Assembly: GCA_020047715.1 (NCBI GenBank)
Contig: JAIFNN010000136.1
Location: forward strand, 1 to 36,570
Direction: 5' to 3'
DNA from: Bacteroidota bacterium
GTDB taxonomy: Bacteria > Bacteroidota > Bacteroidia > Bacteroidales > GCA-2748055
DNA: 36,570 nt
This document shows, in pieces, positions 1-8,196 of the stretch. A program made the translations under genes and the position numbers. Under the pieces are notes generated by a model. It searched no databases. It was not told where the DNA came from and saw nothing but the letters and a program-made list of their open reading frames with translations. How positions within the stretch are numbered: position 1 is the stretch's first letter; each line of letters opens with the position of its first letter.

Positions 1-711
1 CAAGCTACCACAGGGCTGCACTGGGTTCATAAATATCCGGATAATCACTTATGCGAGCGCATATTCATCTCTTTTTCCGGTTGCTGCCAACACCCTTAAA
101 TTGTTTGTAAATAAGCTCAAGAATATTAAATCCAAAAAAATACGATTCATGTTGGTAACATTAAAGCAGCTATTTGCCGATCTTGAAGCCTGGTTGCGAT
201 AAACTCACAATAGGATGTCTGCGAACAGTCGTCCCGAGTGACGATAATTGGCTTCAAAAAAGGGCCTGTGCCTTACCACATAAGCCAATTCTCTTTTTTA
301 TGGTAAATTCGAATATTACCATCAGGTTCGTCCTAACCAGTCAACCCTCTTTTTGTTTTTTTACCGGACAACAGTGATAATTTTTATGAATTAAATGAAT
401 AACTGAATGAATAATAGTTTTGTGATTAAAAACAGTTTTAACCGCTTCATCAAAACTATCTGTTCAGTATTTGTATATTCATAGTAATAGCACCTGAAAA
501 AAAAGGAATTTTTAACTGATTTTGTGCAGGTATAAATGCTCTATTTAGAACCGGGCAGAAAAAACGGTCTAAATTTCGGCTGTATGAAAAGGGGGGAATT
601 AAGAATTGTACCGTGGAAAAGTTCACCCAAGGTCTTATGAACTGCGAATGTCCAATTATTACAAAGCTAACCTGCATTGCAAAAGTTCGCCACTATTTCC
701 CATAATCTAAC
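1..711. other. gene-poor stretch at the window start
   Basis: No convincing gene is visible in these 711 bases. The two short open frames (174-377 plus, 456-677 minus) have no recognisable domain or start context and biased, phenylalanine-rich compositions typical of chance translation of AT-rich DNA. The stretch leads directly into the decayed group II intron end at 712-843, so it could be eroded mobile-element DNA, but no reverse transcriptase motif is seen in any frame. Any gene reaching in from upstream of the window cannot be assessed. Confidence 0.5.
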
Positions 712-843
712 GAACCGCTGCATACGAGACCTATACTGCCAGTCCAGCTTTTTCAGGCGGAATACGATGGTGTGAGAAGAGGTCGCTCAGAAAGTCGAAG
801 TGCGCACTCCGTCAGTGTTTACCGGCGGAGCCGTCTACTCGAT
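712..843 (+). mobile_element. decayed group II intron 3' end (domain V/VI-like remnant)
   Basis: The stretch begins GAACCGCTGCATACGAGACC, which resembles the 5' half of domain V in bacterial group II introns. It continues at 769-777 with GGTGTGAGA, the usual junction after domain V. A stem follows (CTCCG at 808-812 with CGGAG further on), and the stretch ends CTACTCGATT at 834-843, the typical 3' terminus of these introns. Compared with the family, domain V is interrupted by about 25 extra bases (roughly 745-765) and about 20 further bases lie after the junction, so it should be inactive. No intron-encoded reverse transcriptase is in the window. Called by eye, without a covariance model. Confidence 0.45.
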
Positions 844-856
844 TACCTGTAGTTTA

Positions 857-1099
857 TTAATCGTTAATCCGGATACTGTTTTTATATAAAATTTCAGGAT
901 CCAAATCAGCTTCATTTGCCCACTCAATCGAATCGAAACTTGGTTTAACGGTATTAAACATCAAGGGATCCTTGAGCTCTTGAAAAATCCCCAATTCCAG
1001 ATATGGTTTCATATCAAATTGTCTCAACTCCCCATTCTTATATCTGAGCAGAAGGGTGTAGTCATTTTGAGTCTTTACTTCTTTAACTGCCATATACAT
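857..1099 (-). CDS. DUF2442 domain-containing protein
   Basis: An 80-residue protein covering one whole DUF2442 domain: an N-terminal beta-hairpin (YTLLLRYKNGELRQFDMKPYL), a middle part ending in DSIEWANEADLDPEILY, and a short tail. The W-x(5)-DLDPE-LY signature is the hallmark of this small family. It starts 6 bases after the DUF4160 gene stops, so the two form a two-gene operon. DUF2442 and DUF4160 genes are often adjacent in bacteria and have been suggested to act as a toxin-antitoxin-like pair; the biochemical role is not established. A second in-frame ATG lies two codons downstream (1091-1093) and could equally be the start. No DNA-binding helix-turn-helix is obvious. Confidence 0.85.
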   Translation of the reverse strand: MYMAVKEVKTQNDYTLLLRYKNGELRQFDMKPYLELGIFQELKDPLMFNTVKPSFDSIEWANEADLDPEILYKNSIRIND

Positions 1100-1105
1100 A
1101 TCTGA

Positions 1106-1357
1106 TTATTTTAAAGGTTCAATTTTAAATGGTTTTTCTCCATTTTGACATAATTCCCAATCAGCCAACAACTCATCTTTATGAATCTCTATCCACGCTT
1201 GTATCAATCGAATCTGTCTGTTTGGTATATCTCCATCAATTAAATCCCCATCAAGTATCCTAAAAGTCGCTTTTGTATCCTGATAATATGCATGAATATG
1301 TGGAGGATTGTGCTCATTTGGGGCAAAATACATCCGGATAATTATCCCGAAAAACAT
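1106..1357 (-). CDS. DUF4160 domain-containing protein with altered start
   Basis: An 83-residue DUF4160 protein: FFGIIIRMYFAPNEHNPPHIHAYY near the N-terminus is the family signature (His-rich PPHIHAYY), followed by a short beta-rich region and the helix RQIRLIQAWIEIHKDELLADW. Relatives usually begin MPTISMFFGIIIRMYF. Here the same codons are present upstream (P-T-I-S at 1358-1369), but the codon expected to be ATG at 1370-1372 reads AGG, so translation must begin at the second Met (1355-1357) or not at all. A -7-like box TATCTTTG is on the minus strand at 1389-1396, giving a short leader. It is the first gene of a pair with the DUF2442 gene. Function unknown; expression is in doubt because of the start change. 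Confidence 0.8.
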   Translation of the reverse strand: MFFGIIIRMYFAPNEHNPPHIHAYYQDTKATFRILDGDLIDGDIPNRQIRLIQAWIEIHKDELLADWELCQNGEKPFKIEPLK

Positions 1358-1388
1358 TGATATTGTTGGCCTGCCAAATTATTTTTCT

Positions 1389-1396
1389 CAAAGATA
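1389..1396 (-). promoter_or_regulatory. -7 box for the DUF4160/DUF2442 pair
   Basis: Minus-strand TATCTTTG matches the Bacteroidota -7 consensus TAnnTTTG. A start of transcription 5-7 bases downstream would leave about 10 nt before the ancestral start codon position (1372) and about 25 nt before the ATG at 1357. No clear -33 TTG is seen at the usual 19-base spacing. Confidence 0.45.
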
Positions 1397-1611
1397 CAAA
1401 TTTCTTGTCATTGAATCATTCATAGATGTCCGTAGCATTAGTCCCGATGTCTATTGGAAGCAAACGGGTTTCCCGTGAGGGATGCAGTAAAGGAAGCCAA
1501 ACGGGGAAAACCGCTACTGACTTTCCGTAACATACCGATCTGACTGGTTTTGCATGGCAATCTTTCTAATCGTTCCCTTATTTAAAAATTTTAATAGTAG
1601 TTTGAGAATCG

Positions 1612-1734
1612 GCTATCACCCCTTCGGCAAGCTCATGGCGGCGCCCGTTACTCCGTTACCCCATAATCTTCACCTCGTCACCTCGTCACCTCGTTACCCC
1701 GTCACCCCGTCACCCCGTTACCCCCTCTCATTTT
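1612..1734. repeat. GTTACCCC/GTCACCCC repeat array with a GGCAAGCTCA core
   Basis: Imperfect 6-8 base units of the form CGTTACCC / CGTCACCC are repeated about ten times. They follow a core that reads CACCCCTTCGGCAAGCTCA and then a GC-rich GGCGCCCGTTAC-like stretch. The same core in the same orientation, also followed by CGTTACC units, is found at 36340-36375 at the other end of the window. It fills the upstream region of the glycosyltransferase gene; the rest of 1397-1611 shows no gene. Confidence 0.75.
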
Positions 1735-1797
1735 CATCCCCCCATTACCTGCAATTTGAAAATTTCGTATCTTCACTTTTTTTTAAGCCAATCAGAA

Positions 1798-4650
1798 ATG
1801 AGCAGAAATAAAAAACAACTTAGGGAAACATCCATTCCAATTGACAAAAACACATCCTTCAGGTTTGTTTTCACCATTGGGAAAAGCCGGGTTGAAAACC
1901 TTAAAGTGCTTGGCGAGTCTGTTTCCCGTATCAAAAAGGAGTTTAACGACCAGTTGGATATTCTCATTATCGACTCCCATGATGGCCAGGCTGCAAACCT
2001 TATTGCCGATTCTCAAAACGAACTGGGCAATCTTGTTGCTCCCAATATAAAAATACTTGGAAACGATTCCCTCCAGGATGCAGGAGAAATCCCCCAGACA
2101 AAAAGCAGCCTGAGCGTTTGGCTGAGTCTCGAGGGACTTGTAAACCCTATTAATTTCAACGACTTTTTCCGCTATAACATATCACATCTACCCGATACTG
2201 AATATTACCTGCTAAACTGGGACAACAAAGGGCCATTGGTTTCTACCGGCTGGATCCTTACTACCCTCAGCTCGGATTTCCTCCTTTCCCGTCCGGTTTT
2301 TTCCAAACTGCCAAGCCTTTCCGATTACTCCTGGTACCTAAAGAATAACAATCTTACACAAACTCCCCTGGCGATTCAACAATCCACACCCTACCAGCCT
2401 TCAGGCATTCTCAAAAACCTAGAGCTTAAACCCCTTGGGAACATAAAGCGTTGGGTAGATTGGAACATCAGCAGCGTTTTCAGGAAACAAACTCCCACAG
2501 AAATCCTGTCAACTTCCTCAAATCCACCCTTCAGCAGGGCGCTCTTCATTTTAATTGCAGCGCTGTCTCTGATTATCCTGCCGCTGATAAGCTATAATGC
2601 CGGAATTTCCGGCGACGAGGAAAAACATTACATGCAGGCAGAGAAAGTCTACAATTATTTCGCAACCGACGGGAAAGACACAACCTCACTCAGCGACGAA
2701 AAGTACAAGCTTAACTATTACGGGCAGTCGTTTGATCTGCTCACCTTTGCAGTTATCAAAAAGCTCAATATCGAAAATGTCTATGAGGCGCGGCATGTTA
2801 TGAATGGCGCCGTGGGTGCATTGGCCGTTCTCTGCAGCGGCTTGCTTGCCCGCATTCTGATGGGGAATTTCGCCGGCATCATTACCATGCTGCTTTTGCT
2901 CTTTTCACCAGGATTTCTCGGTCATGCAATGAATAATCCCCTGGATATCCCCTTTGCATTCGGATATATATTCACCCTGCTCCAACTGGTAAGGTTTCTG
3001 AAAAGACTACCGTTAATAAACTATGGGATTGCTTTTCTCATCACCCTGGGAATTGCTTTCACAATAAGCATCAGAATAGGCGGGCTGTTGCTGATACCTT
3101 ATATTTTTATGTTCAGCGGACTTTATCTTCTGCTACGCCCCATGCCCTGGAAAAACTTCACTGCCTTCTGGTGGAAGATTGCCGGTAAAGGCCTTCTGGT
3201 TCTCGCCGGAATTACTGTGATCTCCTATTTCCTTAGCCTGCTGCCCTGGCCTTATGCGCTTCAAAGTCCCCTGAAGAATCCTTTTGCAGCCATGAAAATG
3301 ATGGAGAATATCACCGTCTCCCTTAGGGTAATGTTCGAAGGGAAAATAATCTGGTCCGACAGTCTGCCTGCCTCCTATATCCCAAAAAGCATTTTTCTCT
3401 CGATCCCAATTATGGTTATGGCCGGGTTTTTAATGGCTTTGGTTCTTATCCGAAAAAAGCAAAACGCCTTCTGGATCTTTCTTTTGTTCTTTGTGGTTGT
3501 GTTCCCTGTAGCCTACATTATTTATAAAGAGTCAAATGTTTATGGAGCTTGGAGGCACCTGCTTTTTATCTACCCTCCCATGGTTGTGATGGCCGGAATC
3601 GGGATGCAGTCGGCTTTCAATGCATGGAAAAACAAATATTATCGGATTGCTGTACTCGCAGTCTTCATCGGATCAATGATAAACCCTGCAGCTCATATCC
3701 TCAGGAACTACCCGAACCATTATATCTATTTTAACGAAATTGCCGGGGGAGTAAAAAAAGCCTATAAAAAATACGAGACCGACTACTACATGGTCAGCCT
3801 GAAACCCGGCACCGAATGGATAATCGAAAATATTGTGGAAAAGTCCGATGCCGACTCTGCCAACCCCATCCGCATCGTTTCAAATGCCCCTTCCGACATC
3901 ATGAATTACTATTTCAGGGATTACAAACATAAGGTGAAACTTCCCTATACAAGGTATTACGACCGTGGCTTGTACGACTGGGATTACGCAATATTCTTCT
4001 GCAATTACATTGATCCCTATCAGATTACTCATAACATCTGGCCTCCAAAAAACACCATTTACACGGTTACTCTTGATGGCGTTAAGATTTGTGCGGTTGT
4101 GAAACGAGAAAACAAAAACGACCACTACGGTTTTGAAATGCTGAACGATGCCATCCGTTTCCGCGACAACGCCAAACTTGATGAATCCATTCAACTTATG
4201 GAGAACGCTTTGGAATACGATAAGCATAATGAAATCACCTACCTCAATATTGCCCAGGCATATATTCTGAGAGAAGAATTCGACCAGGCCAGAAAAAAAC
4301 TCAATACCCTGCTCGGCTTCTACCCAAACTATGAAAAAGCAATTAACCTGATCGGCTATTCATACCTGAACGAAGGTGAAATCTATAACGACAAAGCCAA
4401 AATCGAAAGGGCAATATCCCTCTTTAATGAAACCATTCGGATAAACTTCAAGTTTGCGGCTGCTTATCATAACCTTGGTCTTGCCAATTTGATTAAAGGC
4501 GACGACACCGCTGCCTTCAACTATTTTCAGAAGTCGATCGATAATAACCCGCTTGCCCGCGATTCCTATTTTATGATGGCAAACATCCTCGAAAAAAGGG
4601 GCGATCCGCAACAAGCCAAAGATATACGTGAATATGCCAGCAGGTTGTAA
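1798..4650 (+). CDS. membrane glycosyltransferase (GT-C/GT39-like) with TPR tail
   Basis: A 950-residue protein in three parts. Residues 1-~240 are soluble and unrecognised. From about 255 (RALFILIAALSLIILPLI) to about 665 there are roughly ten hydrophobic segments. The first outer loop carries SGDEEKHYMQAEKVYNYF, whose acidic DE pair is where GT-C enzymes of the ArnT/PMT type keep their catalytic residue; YGAWRHLLFIYPP and the NHYIYFNEIAGG loop are also usual in this family. The last ~150 residues are TPR-like repeats. It probably transfers a sugar from a polyprenyl-phosphate carrier on the outer face of the inner membrane. ATG 1798 was chosen over an in-frame TTG at 1756, which would add 14 residues with no family support. 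Acceptor and sugar are unknown. Confidence 0.8.
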   Translation: MSRNKKQLRETSIPIDKNTSFRFVFTIGKSRVENLKVLGESVSRIKKEFNDQLDILIIDSHDGQAANLIADSQNELGNLVAPNIKILGNDSLQDAGEIPQTKSSLSVWLSLEGLVNPINFNDFFRYNISHLPDTEYYLLNWDNKGPLVSTGWILTTLSSDFLLSRPVFSKLPSLSDYSWYLKNNNLTQTPLAIQQSTPYQPSGILKNLELKPLGNIKRWVDWNISSVFRKQTPTEILSTSSNPPFSRALFILIAALSLIILPLISYNAGISGDEEKHYMQAEKVYNYFATDGKDTTSLSDEKYKLNYYGQSFDLLTFAVIKKLNIENVYEARHVMNGAVGALAVLCSGLLARILMGNFAGIITMLLLLFSPGFLGHAMNNPLDIPFAFGYIFTLLQLVRFLKRLPLINYGIAFLITLGIAFTISIRIGGLLLIPYIFMFSGLYLLLRPMPWKNFTAFWWKIAGKGLLVLAGITVISYFLSLLPWPYALQSPLKNPFAAMKMMENITVSLRVMFEGKIIWSDSLPASYIPKSIFLSIPIMVMAGFLMALVLIRKKQNAFWIFLLFFVVVFPVAYIIYKESNVYGAWRHLLFIYPPMVVMAGIGMQSAFNAWKNKYYRIAVLAVFIGSMINPAAHILRNYPNHYIYFNEIAGGVKKAYKKYETDYYMVSLKPGTEWIIENIVEKSDADSANPIRIVSNAPSDIMNYYFRDYKHKVKLPYTRYYDRGLYDWDYAIFFCNYIDPYQITHNIWPPKNTIYTVTLDGVKICAVVKRENKNDHYGFEMLNDAIRFRDNAKLDESIQLMENALEYDKHNEITYLNIAQAYILREEFDQARKKLNTLLGFYPNYEKAINLIGYSYLNEGEIYNDKAKIERAISLFNETIRINFKFAAAYHNLGLANLIKGDDTAAFNYFQKSIDNNPLARDSYFMMANILEKRGDPQQAKDIREYASRL

Positions 4651-4674
4651 TCCTCCATAATATTTGTATTTTTG
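4645..4674 (+). promoter_or_regulatory. Bacteroidota-type promoter for the FAD oxidoreductase gene
   Basis: TTG at 4645-4647 and TATTTTTG at 4667-4674 are separated by 19 bases, matching the -33 TTG / -7 TAnnTTTG layout of the primary sigma factor in Bacteroidota. The -33 element overlaps the last codons of the glycosyltransferase gene. The start codon at 4698 is 23 bases downstream, so this gene and mqnE can be transcribed independently of the gene before them. Confidence 0.7.
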
Positions 4675-4697
4675 ACCCTCCATCAAGGAATTCAAAT

Positions 4698-6137
4698 ATG
4701 AAAATTGCAGTAATTGGTGCAGGCCCGGCAGGTATAACAGCCGCATACAAGCTCTCGGGGGAGTTGAAAAGCGGAAGAATCTCACGGCTTGATGTGTACG
4801 AGATTTCTGCTCATATCGGGGGACTCTCCAAATCTCTCGAAATGTGGGATCAGACCGTAGACCTTGGCCCGCACCGGTTTTTCAGTCACGATCCCAAAAT
4901 CAACAGCCTTTGGCTTGAAGTCGTTGAAAAAGATTTTGATATCGTAAACCGGCAAACCCGTATCTTCTATAAAAACACCTTCTTCGATTACCCTATTCAG
5001 GCATCAAATGCCCTCAAAGGCCTGGGCTTTTTTCAAGCTGTGCTTTGCGTGTTCAGCTATGTATGGCAACTTTTGTTCCCCTATAAAAAAGCCGACACCT
5101 TCGAATCGTGGGTAAGCAACCGCTTTGGGAAAAGATTGTACCGCATTTTTTTCAAAACCTACAGCGAAAAGCTTTGGGGTATCCCATGCGACCGGCTCGA
5201 CTCCGATTTTGCCTCCCAAAGAATCAAAAAACTGTCGCTTTTCGAAGCAATAAAAAACGCTCTTTTTCAGGGGAACAAAAACAAACACGCCACCCTGGTC
5301 GATCAGTTTGCCTATCCCCTCCATGGCACCGGATCGGTTTATGAGAAAATGGCTGAGAAAATTATAGCCAATGGAGGCAGCATACACCTCAATACCGGAG
5401 TGGAAAAAGTAATTACATCGGGAAGAACTGTTACCGGGCTTGAACTGAACAACGGGAAAAGTATCGAGTACGACCAGATTATCTCCTCAATGCCCCTATC
5501 CCTTCTGGTAACCCGCTTGCCCGAAACTCCCTACGACATTAAGGAACTGGCCCAATCCCTTAAATTCAGAAACACCGTACTGGTTTACCTTCGCATCGAC
5601 AAAACCGACCTTTTTACCGATCAGTGGCTCTATATTCACTCTGCCGACCTGAAAACAGGACGAATTACCAACTTCCGCAACTGGGTGCCCGATCTTTACG
5701 GCAACGAAAAAAGTTCAATCCTTTGTCTCGAATACTGGTGCAACTTCGAAGATCCCGAATGGCAACTCGACGACGCATCCTATATTGCTTTGGGAACCGA
5801 AGAAATCATAAAAACGGGGCTCATCGGTTCCGGAAAGGTTTTGGACGGCAAAGTTGTGCGAATCCCCCGCTGTTACCCTGTTTATTTCAAGGGATACAAA
5901 GAAAAACTAAAACCCATTGAAGAATATCTCGATACGATAAAAAATCTACAGGTTATCGGGAGATATGGAGCTTACAAATACAATAACCAGGATCACAGTA
6001 TTTTGATGGGAATCATGTCTGCTGAAAACATCTTTTCGGAAAAGAAAAACAATCTCTGGAACATCAATACCGATTACGAGGTTTATCAGGAGTCGAGCAT
6101 CATCACCAAAACCGGACTAATCAGCACAAACCCCTAA
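4698..6137 (+). CDS. FAD-dependent oxidoreductase (protoporphyrinogen oxidase / UGM-like)
   Basis: A 479-residue protein with an N-terminal dinucleotide-binding motif (IGAGPAG, residues 6-12), then the VYEISAHIGGLSKS segment that contacts the FAD ribose, and the VDLGPHRFF motif typical of the amine-oxidase/protoporphyrinogen-oxidase-like superfamily (COG1232). It lacks the residues that would mark haem synthesis specifically. Members of this subgroup, which also resemble UDP-galactopyranose mutase, are often found beside glycosyltransferases in surface polysaccharide loci. Here it follows a membrane glycosyltransferase, so a role in modifying a nucleotide- or lipid-linked sugar is a reasonable inference, not proven. 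It is followed 25 bases later by mqnE and may share its transcript. Confidence 0.8.
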   Translation: MKIAVIGAGPAGITAAYKLSGELKSGRISRLDVYEISAHIGGLSKSLEMWDQTVDLGPHRFFSHDPKINSLWLEVVEKDFDIVNRQTRIFYKNTFFDYPIQASNALKGLGFFQAVLCVFSYVWQLLFPYKKADTFESWVSNRFGKRLYRIFFKTYSEKLWGIPCDRLDSDFASQRIKKLSLFEAIKNALFQGNKNKHATLVDQFAYPLHGTGSVYEKMAEKIIANGGSIHLNTGVEKVITSGRTVTGLELNNGKSIEYDQIISSMPLSLLVTRLPETPYDIKELAQSLKFRNTVLVYLRIDKTDLFTDQWLYIHSADLKTGRITNFRNWVPDLYGNEKSSILCLEYWCNFEDPEWQLDDASYIALGTEEIIKTGLIGSGKVLDGKVVRIPRCYPVYFKGYKEKLKPIEEYLDTIKNLQVIGRYGAYKYNNQDHSILMGIMSAENIFSEKKNNLWNINTDYEVYQESSIITKTGLISTNP

Positions 6138-6162
6138 CTATTTCCAACATTCCTCAACCTAT

Positions 6163-7293
6163 ATGCATTCAGCTGCAATACTTACAAACTTAAAAGGACA
6201 AATCGGACAAATCGCCGGCAAGATCAGCCGATCGGAGAGAATTACCCCGGATGAAGGAATATGGCTGTACGAACACGCTGAAACAGCTGAATTGGGCATT
6301 CTGGCATCACAGGTGAAGAAAAAGCTCAGCAGCGACAAGGTTTTTTTTAACCGGAATTTCCATATCGAACCTACCAACATATGCATTCATAATTGCCTTT
6401 TTTGCTCCTACCGTCGCAGGGTAAACCATGCTGAAGCCTGGGAGTTCAGCCTCGAAGATATTTCCGAACTCGCCGCTTCCCATGCCGGCGAAAACATTAC
6501 CGAGGTTCATATTGTCGGGGGAGTTCACCCGTCGCGCGACCTCAACTATTATTGTTCACTTATCCTTACGGTTAAGGAAGAACTTCCCAAGGTTCAGATA
6601 AAAGCCTATACTGCCGTGGAGATCGATTACATGGCGCATAAAGCAGGTCTGAGCATAAATGAAGGATTGCAGAAATTGAAAGAGGCCGGATTGGATTCCA
6701 TTCCCGGAGGAGGAGCTGAAATTTTTGACGAGGAAATCCGGTCCAAAATCGCTCCCGACAAAACCTCATCGGTAAAATGGCTGGAGATCCATGAATCCGC
6801 TCATAATCTTGGAATTCCTACCAACGCAACCATGCTCTACGGACACATTGAGAATTATACTCACCGCATCGACCATCTCAACCGCCTTAGGGAATTGCAG
6901 GATAAGACCCGAGGCTTCAACTGTTTTATTCCCCTGAAATATCACAGAACCGGAAACACCCTTTCGCCCAACCCGGAAACAACAAAAATCGAAGATCTCC
7001 GAAACTATGCCGTTTCCCGGATTTTCCTCGACAACATCCCCCATCTGAAAGCCTATTGGCCCATGATTGGAAAAGAGATGGCCGAACTGTCGCTCTCCTT
7101 CGGCGTCGACGATCTTGACGGCACAATACAGGATTCCACAAAAATATACAGCATGGCCGGTTCCAAAGAACAGAATCCGGCAATACAGGCTTCCGAACTG
7201 GTTGAACTCATTCAAAGAAACGGACTTGTTGCAGTTGAAAGAGACAGCCTCTACAAAACCCTTAAAATTTACAAACGCGATCATACCTTTTAG
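6163..7293 (+). CDS. mqnE: aminofutalosine synthase MqnE (radical SAM)
   Basis: A 376-residue radical SAM enzyme. The cluster-binding motif is C74-x3-C78-x2-C81 (CIHNCLFC) after the HIEPTNIC strand. The segments EVHIVGGVHP, KAYTAVEIDYMAHKAG, ESAHNLGIPTNATMLYGH and RIFLDNIPHLKAYWPMIGK are highly characteristic of MqnE, which joins 3-[(1-carboxyvinyl)oxy]benzoate (the MqnA product) to S-adenosylmethionine, giving aminofutalosine. This is the second step of the futalosine route to menaquinone, so the organism makes menaquinone this way rather than by MenFDHCEB. No other mqn gene is in the window. MqnC is the nearest paralogue, but the YTAVEIDYMAHKAG and LKAYWPMIGK stretches favour MqnE. Confidence 0.92.
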   Translation: MHSAAILTNLKGQIGQIAGKISRSERITPDEGIWLYEHAETAELGILASQVKKKLSSDKVFFNRNFHIEPTNICIHNCLFCSYRRRVNHAEAWEFSLEDISELAASHAGENITEVHIVGGVHPSRDLNYYCSLILTVKEELPKVQIKAYTAVEIDYMAHKAGLSINEGLQKLKEAGLDSIPGGGAEIFDEEIRSKIAPDKTSSVKWLEIHESAHNLGIPTNATMLYGHIENYTHRIDHLNRLRELQDKTRGFNCFIPLKYHRTGNTLSPNPETTKIEDLRNYAVSRIFLDNIPHLKAYWPMIGKEMAELSLSFGVDDLDGTIQDSTKIYSMAGSKEQNPAIQASELVELIQRNGLVAVERDSLYKTLKIYKRDHTF

Positions 7294-7324
7294 CGGGTTT
7301 TCCCGTTCATATTGTGCATTTGTT

Positions 7325-7332
7325 TATCTTTG
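7325..7332 (+). promoter_or_regulatory. -7 box ahead of the PASTA gene
   Basis: TATCTTTG at 7325-7332 is an exact match to TAnnTTTG and lies 24 bases before the ATG at 7357. The nearest TTG (7312-7314) is too close to be a normal -33 element, so only the -7 box is supported. It places a promoter between mqnE and the PASTA/T9SS/rluD group. Confidence 0.45.
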
Positions 7333-7356
7333 TGCAGATTAATCATATACCAGAAC

Positions 7357-8196
7357 ATGGATTTCCTGAAGTTTTTGCTCACCCGTATATTCCTTAAAAA
7401 CTTACTGATCGCTTTCGGTATCGGTCTCTTTCTCATGTTTGCAACCCTCATATGGCTGCGCGTTTTCACCCATCACGGACAGGCACTTACTGTCCCCGAC
7501 CTTACCGGCCTTTCTCTGGAAGAAGTAGAGGTGGTTACCAAAGCTAAAAAAATCAGATATAATGTTACCGATTCGGTTTTCTTCAGAGAACTTCCCAAAG
7601 GCACCGTTGTAAAACAGAACCCGGTTCAGGGTATGAAAGTAAAAGCCAACCGCACCATATACCTGAGCATGAACGCAATAAACCCCGAAAAGATTGCGAT
7701 GCCCACAGTTACAGGCGTTTCTTTGCGACAAGCCCGGGCAATTCTGGAAACCTATGGCCTATACCTCGGGAAAATTTCATACAAACCGGATATTGCAATT
7801 AATAACGTCCTGCAACAAACAATCAACGACACCCTTGTACAGTCGGGAAGCATGGTTATCAAGGGATCTTCAATCGACCTGGTTCTTGGATTGGGCCTTA
7901 GCGATCAGACTACTATTGTGCCGGATCTGATTGGCCAAACCATTTTGAAAGCGAAAGATCTTCTCGCCGACCGCTACCTTAATTACGGAGCTATTGTTTT
8001 CGACAATTCGTTTGTAACCGGAATGGACAGCTTATCGGCCTTTGTATGGAAACAGAGGCCTGACGTCATTGAAGAAGCCCGGTTGCATCTTGGATCGAAT
8101 GTGGATATGTGGGTTACTATCGATTCCACCAAGCTCCCGCAACCCGAAATGGAATTAATCGAAGAAATGGAAAATCCCGATGAGGAAAATTTCTAA
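7357..8196 (+). CDS. PASTA domain-containing membrane protein
   Basis: A 279-residue single-pass protein: a short cytoplasmic end, one membrane helix at about residues 16-35 (LLIAFGIGLFLMFATLIWL), then three PASTA repeats outside the membrane. The repeats begin near 45 (TVPDLTGLSLEEVE), 113 (MPTVTGVSLRQARAILE) and 187 (IVPDLIGQTILKAKDLL). PASTA repeats in other bacteria bind peptidoglycan or lipid II, so a role in wall sensing or assembly is likely; no kinase or penicillin-binding domain is attached. The ATG at 7357 was chosen because it starts just before the helix; an upstream in-frame TTG would add an unlikely cysteine-rich leader. Its end overlaps the T9SS gene by 17 bases. A PASTA protein beside rluD and ddl is a familiar order in Bacteroidota. 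Confidence 0.88.
   Translation: MDFLKFLLTRIFLKNLLIAFGIGLFLMFATLIWLRVFTHHGQALTVPDLTGLSLEEVEVVTKAKKIRYNVTDSVFFRELPKGTVVKQNPVQGMKVKANRTIYLSMNAINPEKIAMPTVTGVSLRQARAILETYGLYLGKISYKPDIAINNVLQQTINDTLVQSGSMVIKGSSIDLVLGLGLSDQTTIVPDLIGQTILKAKDLLADRYLNYGAIVFDNSFVTGMDSLSAFVWKQRPDVIEEARLHLGSNVDMWVTIDSTKLPQPEMELIEEMENPDEENF

Noticed and set aside
174-677. Two small frames (174-377 plus, 456-677 minus) as possible genes
   Set aside because: No domain, no plausible leader or neighbours; composition fits chance translation of AT-rich DNA.
1460-1540. Possible second intron or transposon end
   Set aside because: GC-rich fragments but no ordered motif, inverted repeat or target duplication.
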